DNA of 11,595 bases from an uncultured Clostridia bacterium (GTDB lineage: Bacteria; Bacillota; Clostridia; TANB77; CAG-508). The position numbers were made by a program, and so were the translations under genes. The notes under the pieces are model-generated. The model was not told where the DNA came from, searched no databases, and was given only the letters and a program-made list of their open reading frames with translations. The DNA lies in the NCBI GenBank assembly GCA_947623615.1, contig CANQHH010000023.1:1-11595 (forward strand), written 5' to 3'. This document shows, piece by piece, positions 7,373 through 11,595 of the stretch (the first letter of the stretch is position 1; the number at the start of each line of letters is the position of its first letter).

Positions 7373-8302
7373 CTATATTTCTAACAATACACTTCCTAAA
7401 TTCAGACCCCCTCCATATCCAACTATAATTACTTTATCTCCATTATGCAATAGATTTTCTTCTTCCATTTGATATAAAGCAATTGGAATACTCGCATTAA
7501 ATGTATTTCCTTTTTCTTCTATATTAACATATATTTTTTGCTTTTCTATTCCTAACCTATTAGCAATACTTTTCATTATTCTAATATTAGACTGATGTGG
7601 AATAATATATTTAATTTCTTCGTTATTTATATTATTTTCCTTCATCAACTCTTTTATATTTTCTGATACTTTTATAGTTCCAAACTTATATATTTTTTTA
7701 CCTTCCATATATATGTTCTCATTTGTTGAACATGTTAAAATATCGCCTTCTTGCCCTATACTTTCAATATTACTACAATATATTTTACTTTCTTCGCATT
7801 TACCTAATAAAGTAGCTCCTGCTCCATCTCCTAAAAGTATTGATGTATTAATATCATTTATATCTAAATATTTTGATAAAACTTCTACTCCAACAACCAA
7901 TCCATATTGAATTTTACCTGATGCTATATATAATCTTACTATGTCTAATCCATTTATATAACCACTACAACCTGATGAAATATCTATACAAAAACATTTT
8001 TTTATATTCAATGCTTTTTGAATTTCAAATGAAATTCCTGGCATCATCTTTTCGTTTGTAGTTGATGCAACAACTATACAATCTATTTTTTGTGCATCAA
8101 ACTTTTTATCCTCTAATAATTTCTTTGTTGCCTCTATTGCCATATATGAAGCACTTTCATCCTTTGCCCAGTATCTACTTTTTATTCCAGTCCTTTTATA
8201 AATCCAATTTTCTTCTAAATTGAATTTGTTATTAAAAAAATCATTTTCTACTTTATTTTCTGGTAAATAAATCGCATTCCCTATAATTTTTACTGAATTC
8301 AT
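7373..8302 (-). CDS. fabH: 3-oxoacyl-[ACP] synthase III, FabH
   Basis: FabH starts fatty acid chains by condensing an acyl-CoA primer with malonyl-ACP. The 309-residue protein is a little shorter than usual (about 317-330). It keeps the Cys-His-Asn triad at C112 (DISSGCSGYINGL), H236 (IPHQSNIRI) and N266 (EKGNTFNASIP), plus the substrate-site pattern WIYKRTGIKSR (33-43) and the C-terminal GYGGGLNLGSVLLE. It opens the operon, with AGGGG 6 nt before the ATG and a promoter about 40 bp upstream. Which primer it uses (straight or branched) cannot be told from the sequence. A related synthase of a specialised pathway is possible, but the operon makes the housekeeping role far more likely. Confidence 0.95.
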   Translation of the reverse strand: MNSVKIIGNAIYLPENKVENDFFNNKFNLEENWIYKRTGIKSRYWAKDESASYMAIEATKKLLEDKKFDAQKIDCIVVASTTNEKMMPGISFEIQKALNIKKCFCIDISSGCSGYINGLDIVRLYIASGKIQYGLVVGVEVLSKYLDINDINTSILLGDGAGATLLGKCEESKIYCSNIESIGQEGDILTCSTNENIYMEGKKIYKFGTIKVSENIKELMKENNINNEEIKYIIPHQSNIRIMKSIANRLGIEKQKIYVNIEEKGNTFNASIPIALYQMEEENLLHNGDKVIIVGYGGGLNLGSVLLEI

Positions 8303-8340
8303 ATTTTACCCCTATTATGAAGTTATTTTATCACTGACAC

Positions 8341-8369
8341 ATTATATAATATTTTTCTAGTTTTTGCAC
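8341..8369 (-). promoter_or_regulatory. Promoter of the FAS-II operon
   Basis: On the minus strand a perfect TATAAT (8346-8341) lies about 40 bp before the fabH start. The best-placed -35, 17 bp upstream, is GTGCAA (8369-8364), which is weak. Transcription would begin near 8334, leaving a leader of about 30 nt. A strong -10 with a poor -35 covered by an inverted repeat is what a regulated promoter would look like, but that reading is inference. Confidence 0.6.
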
Positions 8370-8373
8370 TAGA
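8356..8373. promoter_or_regulatory. Inverted repeat over the -35 of the FAS promoter, candidate operator
   Basis: TCTAGT and ACTAGA form a perfect 6-bp inverted repeat around a 6-nt centre (GCAAAA on the minus strand). It overlaps the -35 region. The half sites loosely resemble those of FapR operators (TTAGTA...TACTAA), the malonyl-CoA-responsive repressor of Firmicute lipid genes, but the spacing differs by one base. No regulator gene is in the window, so the cognate protein is unknown. Confidence 0.4.
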
Positions 8374-8374
8374 C

Positions 8375-8384
8375 TGACCGGTCA
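8375..8384. promoter_or_regulatory. TGACCGGTCA palindrome upstream of the FAS promoter
   Basis: This perfect 10-bp palindrome lies just upstream of the -35 region and directly abuts the A-tract of the preceding terminator. A GC-containing palindrome stands out in this A+T-rich spacer. The equivalent place next to the second terminator copy (11481-11490) reads TCAATTTGTC, so the palindrome is not part of the duplicated terminator. It could be a second regulator site. Confidence 0.3.
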
Positions 8385-8420
8385 AAAAAACACTCTAATT
8401 TTAGAAATTAGAGTGTTTTT
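8384..8420 (-). terminator. Rho-independent terminator of the LysM surface protein gene
   Basis: An 11-bp perfect stem (CACTCTAATTT at 8391-8401, AAATTAGAGTG at 8405-8415) with a 3-nt loop is flanked by A7 and T5 runs. It lies about 10 nt beyond the stop of the LysM gene. Read on the minus strand it ends in seven T residues (8390-8384). The symmetrical tracts could stop transcription in both directions. It insulates the FAS promoter from the surface protein gene. A variant copy is at 11491-11526. Confidence 0.92.
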
Positions 8421-8430
8421 AACTATTTTT

Positions 8431-10938
8431 TTATTGTGGTAATACTATTTTTAATCCAATTTTTATAAAGTTTGGTGTTTTTATTTTATTTAAGCTTACT
8501 AATTTTTTTACTGTTGTATTATATTTTTTAGCTATTTTGCTTAATGTATCACCTTTTTTTACTGTATATGTTTTTTTAGCTTTGCTTATTTTAGCACTTT
8601 TTACTTGGCTATCATATCCTATTACTTCTTTTCCATTTACTGTTTTAAATGCTACAACTTTGAAGTAATATGTTGTTCCTTCTTTTAATCCTGTTTTTGT
8701 ATATTTTAATGTTTTTCCATTATCTTTGAATGTTCTTATTCTTGTATATTTTCCATTTTTGCTTGTTGACATGTAAACTCTAAATCCTGTTGCTCCATCA
8801 ACTTTCTTCCAGCTAATTGTTGCTTTTTTGTTTCCTGCTACTACTGTAACTGCTGGTGTTTTTGTTTTTGTTGATGTTGATACTATTGATGAATATGATC
8901 CGTAGTTCTTTTTTCCGTTTATATTTACATATGGTCTAACTTTGAAATAATAAGCTGTTCCTGCTTTTAATCCTGTTTTTTGATATTGTACAGTTGAATC
9001 TTTTGTAACTGTTTTTATTTTTGTATATTTTCCGTTTTTGCTTGTTGCCATATATATTTCATATCCGCTTGCTCCAACTGATTTATTCCATTTTAATGTG
9101 ATTGCTGTTTTTGTTTGTCCTTTAACTGTTGCACTTACTTTTTTAGGTAAAATTATAAATGTTCTTGTTAATGTTCCAGTATAATCTCCTGCTCCCTTTA
9201 CTGTTAATGTTGCCATTCCTGGTTTTACATTGTTTACATAGCTTACATTAAAGTCTTTTTTATCTTTTAATGTAACTCCATTTACTTTTACTACTATTCC
9301 ACCTTGTTTTAAATTCTTTCCTGTATATACTCTTGTTATTATTCCTGATACATTAGCTTTTCCTATATCTATATAATCTGCTTTTTCTTCTTCTACAATT
9401 TTTTCAAAATCTGTTGTTAATGTTAATTCTTCTTTTATTGCTTCATCAGCACTAAAATATTCGTCTCCTTTTTTGAATCCTTTGAATGTATATCCTTCTT
9501 TTTCAATTAATTTTGCATATTCTGGTATATCTTTTAATGTTTGTCCATATTCTACTTCATACTCTGTTCCATCTATTGTTACTTTATATGTATTTATTTT
9601 GTAATGTGGTCTTAATGTAATATTTTCTGTTACAGCATCTTCTTCATTATATTTAGTATATTCGCTTTCTTGAACAAATTTCTCGTAATAATCAACTGTA
9701 TATCCTTCTTTAGCTGTTATTTCTTTTAATTTTGCTTGTTCTCCCTCTGTTAAGCTTGAAGGGAATTTGTCTGTATCCTTTGTTAATGTAAAGTCTACAT
9801 CATTTACTGTAACTGTAACTGTATTTTCTGATAATATTTGGTTTTCTCCTCCAAAAGCTGGTACAAATACACCACCTTCAACAAATTTTTGTCCTTTTGG
9901 ATCTGCCTTTAATGCTTCAGATAATACGATTGCTTCTTTTGTTTTTTCTTCTTTAGATGCTTCTGCCTCAAATTGTCCATCTTTTATTGAAATACTTTCT
10001 ATTTTGTCAGTAGCATCACCATACTCTTCTATTACTGCATTGTTTTCACTTGTATATGTTCCACCATCTACTGTAAGTTTAACTTTACCAGTATATTGTT
10101 CATTTGATTCTATTTGAATTGCAGCACCTGTTGGTTCATATCCACTTGGAGCTGAACTTGGTGCTTTATATTCTCCATCACCTGTTACATTAGCATTTGT
10201 TAATTTTAATTCACCTGATTTTGTAATAATTCCTGATGCACCTTTTATTGTTGCACCATTAACATTAATTGTAGAAAGTCCTGCTTGATAAATTCCTGCT
10301 CCAACTTCACTAGTTATTTTTGCAGTTTCTTCAACATTTATTACAACATCGCCTTCTTTTATTGTACCATAAGTTGCTATACAATTCTTAGCTATTCCAA
10401 TTTCTTCACCAGCTGGTGCTACACTTTCTAATGTTCCTTTAACAGTTACTGTTGTTCCATAATTTTTTCCACTATTATTTTCACTTACCATTAAAAGAGA
10501 GTCACCTTTTATTGTAACATCACTTTCAATTGTTAACTCAGTTTTATCATTACCTTTTGATTCTGCACCATATACATATATCATGTGTGCCTTATTTTGA
10601 TTGCTTGATTCTCTTTCAATAGTTCCATTTTTTATTGTTAATGAACCCTTTTTTAGATTAATAATACGATTATTATCACCTGTTGTACCTATTAATTTAT
10701 GTTGATTTAAATCTAGAACCACTTTATTTTCTAGACTAAGATCCAATACCTGCTCTACAGTTATATCTTTTCCCAATTTAATAGTTACCTCTTCATTGGC
10801 AGCTGATGTAAAAGCTTCTTTCAAATTTTCAGCATCTTCTACTGTTTTTTCTGTTACCGCACTTACTTTTACTGTTAATAAGTTTAAAAACATAGCTACT
10901 ATAACTGCGATACTTATAATAATTCTTTTATTTTTCAC
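8431..10938 (-). CDS. Secreted multidomain protein: beta-helix-like region, Ig-like/repeat modules, two FN3, LysM
   Basis: No specific named protein is recognised. The 835 residues begin with a signal peptide (basic MKNKR, hydrophobic core, probable cleavage after VSA at 27). Residues about 50-330 are rich in short beta-strand repeats of the LTIKNGTI type, typical of right-handed beta-helices. Residues about 445-512 resemble a Listeria/Bacteroides-type repeat (TYKVTIDGTEYEVEYGQTL, GYTFKGF). Residues about 530-598 match an Ig-like module (YTGKNL, DFNVSYVNN, GDYTGTLTRTF). Two fibronectin type III domains follow (about 602-690 and 697-785), sharing SKNGKYTxIxT. The C-terminal LysM (790-835, YTVKKGDTLSKIAKKYN) should bind peptidoglycan. 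There is no LPXTG signal or transmembrane anchor. The start is GTG with AGGGAGG 8 nt upstream. A cell-wall-attached adhesin or structural role is inferred. A tandem paralogue lies directly upstream. Confidence 0.85.
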   Translation of the reverse strand: MKNKRIIISIAVIVAMFLNLLTVKVSAVTEKTVEDAENLKEAFTSAANEEVTIKLGKDITVEQVLDLSLENKVVLDLNQHKLIGTTGDNNRIINLKKGSLTIKNGTIERESSNQNKAHMIYVYGAESKGNDKTELTIESDVTIKGDSLLMVSENNSGKNYGTTVTVKGTLESVAPAGEEIGIAKNCIATYGTIKEGDVVINVEETAKITSEVGAGIYQAGLSTINVNGATIKGASGIITKSGELKLTNANVTGDGEYKAPSSAPSGYEPTGAAIQIESNEQYTGKVKLTVDGGTYTSENNAVIEEYGDATDKIESISIKDGQFEAEASKEEKTKEAIVLSEALKADPKGQKFVEGGVFVPAFGGENQILSENTVTVTVNDVDFTLTKDTDKFPSSLTEGEQAKLKEITAKEGYTVDYYEKFVQESEYTKYNEEDAVTENITLRPHYKINTYKVTIDGTEYEVEYGQTLKDIPEYAKLIEKEGYTFKGFKKGDEYFSADEAIKEELTLTTDFEKIVEEEKADYIDIGKANVSGIITRVYTGKNLKQGGIVVKVNGVTLKDKKDFNVSYVNNVKPGMATLTVKGAGDYTGTLTRTFIILPKKVSATVKGQTKTAITLKWNKSVGASGYEIYMATSKNGKYTKIKTVTKDSTVQYQKTGLKAGTAYYFKVRPYVNINGKKNYGSYSSIVSTSTKTKTPAVTVVAGNKKATISWKKVDGATGFRVYMSTSKNGKYTRIRTFKDNGKTLKYTKTGLKEGTTYYFKVVAFKTVNGKEVIGYDSQVKSAKISKAKKTYTVKKGDTLSKIAKKYNTTVKKLVSLNKIKTPNFIKIGLKIVLPQ

Positions 10939-10992
10939 TTTAAATTCCTCCCTATTTTTTTATTTTTTTAATCTTTTGATTTTTATTACTTT

Positions 10993-11000
10993 CCTCCTTT
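10993..11000 (-). promoter_or_regulatory. Orphan Shine-Dalgarno-like sequence in the LysM gene leader
   Basis: AAAGGAGG (11000-10993) is a near-perfect ribosome binding site about 55 nt upstream of the true start, but no ATG, GTG or TTG follows at usable distance. The functional site for the gene is AGGGAGG at 10953-10947. The orphan could be a ribosome standby site, the relic of an older start, or chance in a purine-rich leader. Confidence 0.35.
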
Positions 11001-11009
11001 CTTTTTTCA

Positions 11010-11038
11010 TATATATAATGTTAAAATATTAAAATCAA
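11010..11038 (-). promoter_or_regulatory. Probable promoter of the LysM surface protein gene
   Basis: On the minus strand TTGATT (11038-11033) and TATATA (11015-11010) are 17 bp apart. They would start transcription near 11002, about 65 nt before the GTG start codon. In such A+T-rich DNA, matches of this quality are not rare. The spacing and the position immediately before the gene are the support. Confidence 0.5.
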
Positions 11039-11119
11039 TTTTTTGTAGAATACTTTTTCTTTTTTTGCATTGTCATTTTATCATTTATAGCTATATTTGT
11101 AAATATTTTTACGCCCATG

Positions 11120-11152
11120 AAAAAATAGGGTATTTTTTACAATATCCTATTT
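11120..11152 (-). terminator. Hairpin with T-tract, terminator-like on the minus strand
   Basis: AAATAGGATATT (minus strand, 11152-11141) pairs with AATACCCTATTT (11134-11123) over 12 positions with one G-T or A-C mismatch and a 6-nt loop. On the minus strand the 3' arm runs into six T residues (11125-11120), as in a rho-independent terminator. On the plus strand the stem is followed by GGGGTAC, so it would act only in the minus direction. It lies upstream of the LysM gene promoter and downstream of the 11402-11430 promoter. Confidence 0.5.
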
Positions 11153-11161
11153 GGGGTACAT

Positions 11162-11188
11162 TAAATAAAGGCTTTTTGCCTTTATTTA
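11162..11188. repeat. Perfect 11-bp hairpin
   Basis: TAAATAAAGGC (11162-11172) and GCCTTTATTTA (11178-11188) are exact inverted repeats around a 5-nt loop, T5 on the plus strand. Neither strand has a clean T-tract after the stem, so it is a poor terminator by itself. It lies 9 nt from the next hairpin, and the two may fold together as the 3' part of one RNA. Confidence 0.6.
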
Positions 11189-11247
11189 TTTCACTATTTT
11201 GTTTTATTAAATTTTTTTCTACTTTAAATAAACTGATTCTTGTTCCG

Positions 11248-11316
11248 CTAAAGATAATGATATATATATAGAACCATAAGGGTTTCCGCTGTTTTTACTT
11301 TTCTATTATTTTCCAT
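11248..11316 (-). CDS. Possible 22-residue peptide
   Basis: A short frame starts at an ATG (11316), with GGGGG about 10 nt upstream, and ends at TAG (11250-11248). The product begins MENNRKVKTAETLMVLYIYH: a basic start and a short hydrophobic end. It lies about 80 nt downstream of the near-consensus promoter at 11402-11430. No family is recognised and the length is too short for coding statistics. It could equally be part of a non-coding RNA or leader. Confidence 0.2.
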   Translation of the reverse strand: MENNRKVKTAETLMVLYIYHYL

Positions 11317-11401
11317 GTTTTTCAATCCCCCTATACTCTAAATCTATCTATATATTCAAGCTTTAATTTTTCATTTTAATTAATCTACTTTTTGCAACTA
11401 T

Positions 11402-11430
11402 ATTTTACACTACTATAATTTCATTTTCAA
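11402..11430 (-). promoter_or_regulatory. Near-consensus sigma-A-type promoter in the paralogue spacer
   Basis: On the minus strand TTGAAA (11430-11425) and TAAAAT (11407-11402) are exactly 17 bp apart, each one base from consensus. A 10-bp palindrome TTTACGTAAA (11445-11454) lies 14 bp upstream of the -35. The promoter is about 460 bp before the LysM gene, too far for a simple leader, and points into a spacer with hairpins. Confidence 0.5.
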
Positions 11431-11490
11431 GCATTTCTTCAATATTTACGTAAAAATCTCGAAAATTACACATATAGAAGTCAATTTGTC

Positions 11491-11526
11491 AAAAAAACAC
11501 CCTAATTTAAAAATTAGGGTGTTTTT
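11491..11526 (-). terminator. Rho-independent terminator of the upstream paralogue
   Basis: Stem arms CACCCTAATTT (11498-11508) and AAATTAGGGTG (11511-11521) are flanked by A7 (11491-11497) and T5. It ends in seven T residues on the minus strand, 10 nt past the stop of the partial gene at 11537. It is a copy of the terminator at 8384-8420 in which a T-A pair has become C-G, so pairing is preserved. Confidence 0.9.
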
Positions 11527-11536
11527 AACTATTTTT

Positions 11537-11595
11537 TTATTGTGGTAATACTATTTTTAATCCAATTTTTATAAAGTTTGGTGTTTTTATTTTAT
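11537..11595 (-). CDS. 3' end of a second LysM-terminated paralogue
   Basis: Only the last 19 codons and the stop are inside the window. All 59 bases are identical to the end of the 835-residue gene (8431-8489), encoding KTPNFIKIGLKIVLPQ, the tail of the LysM domain. The gene continues beyond the right edge, so its other domains are unknown. The identity with its neighbour shows a recent tandem duplication, or gene conversion that keeps the 3' ends alike. An assembly repeat is possible but less likely, because the terminators and flanking sequence differ. Confidence 0.85.
   Translation of the reverse strand, partial: KIKTPNFIKIGLKIVLPQ

Larger units (their letters stand above)
11120..11395 (-). 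ncRNA. Possible short independent transcript between the tandem paralogues
   Basis: This interval is bounded by the inferred start of the 11402-11430 promoter (near 11395) and the terminator-like hairpin ending at 11120, giving about 275 nt. It contains two strong hairpins and the 22-codon ORF but no recognisable riboswitch or known RNA family. It may be a small RNA, a peptide gene, or the leader of the LysM gene. The call rests only on signals, not on homology. Confidence 0.25.

Noticed and set aside
8600..9141. Similar DNA segments within the LysM gene as a candidate mobile or CRISPR-like repeat
   Set aside because: The similarity follows two fibronectin type III domains (shared SKNGKYTxIxT) and is protein-domain duplication, not a nucleotide repeat array.
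10960..11010. Mini-ORF of 16 basic residues (MKKERRKVIKIK...) upstream of the LysM gene
   Set aside because: Its ATG overlaps the probable -10 box, so it would lie before the transcript start, and it has no ribosome binding site. Its Lys/Arg content simply reflects purine-rich leader DNA.
11065..11271. 68-codon plus-strand frame across the spacer hairpins
   Set aside because: No ribosome binding site, composition of random A+T-rich sequence (many Phe, Ile, Leu, Tyr), and it runs through two hairpins better explained as RNA structure.
11240..11400. Possible riboswitch in the spacer leader
   Set aside because: I looked for c-di-GMP, T-box, preQ1 and cobalamin-type consensus blocks and found none. 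Only isolated hairpins and short repeats are present.
11485..11493. TTTGTCAAA resembling a Spo0A box beside the second terminator
   Set aside because: It partly consists of the terminator A-tract and lies downstream of a gene rather than at a promoter. A single 9-base match in A+T-rich DNA is weak.

Overview
The window is strongly A+T-rich. It uses AGA/AGG and A/T-ending codons, has GGAGG-type ribosome binding sites, and places every supported gene on the minus strand. Together with protein sequences that look Firmicute-like and a LysM/FN3 surface protein, this suggests a low-GC member of the Clostridia, probably an anaerobic host-associated or gut lineage. That placement is inference, since no rRNA or other taxonomic marker is present.

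Positions 8302 down to 1 hold one compact type II fatty acid synthesis (FAS-II) operon. Read 5'->3' on the minus strand it is fabH, fabD, fabG, fabF, accB, fabZ, accC, an accD-accA fusion, and the first 115 codons of fabI, which runs off the left edge. Gaps are 5 to 37 nt and accC/accDA overlap by one base (TAATG), so the genes are probably co-transcribed and coupled. AccC, AccB and AccDA make malonyl-CoA. FabD loads malonate onto acyl carrier protein (ACP), FabH starts chains, FabF extends them, and FabG, FabZ and FabI carry out the reductive cycle. No ACP gene and no fatty-acid regulator gene lies in the window. A promoter with an overlapping inverted repeat sits just upstream of fabH (8341-8384).

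Two details of the operon stand out. First, fabD is frameshifted near its 3' end: removing one base at about 6525 restores the conserved FabD C-terminus and a stop that abuts fabG. Second, AccD and AccA are one 575-residue polypeptide. The DNA at the AccD/linker boundary carries two copies of a comparatively GC-rich GGGACrGGTCy motif that resembles a small interspersed repeat.

Positions 8431-10938 encode an 835-residue secreted protein: signal peptide, beta-helix-like region, repeat/Ig-like modules, two fibronectin type III domains and a C-terminal LysM. Its 3' end and terminator are repeated at the right edge (11491-11595), so a second paralogue lies directly upstream in tandem. The coding bases visible in both copies are identical (59 of 59), and the two terminator stems differ by a compensatory T-A to C-G pair.

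The spacer between the paralogues (10939-11490) has no convincing large gene. It does contain a near-consensus minus-strand promoter (11402-11430), a 22-codon ORF, two strong hairpins of which the second resembles a terminator, and then a separate promoter (11010-11038) for the 835-residue protein. It may hold a short independent transcript of about 275 nt.
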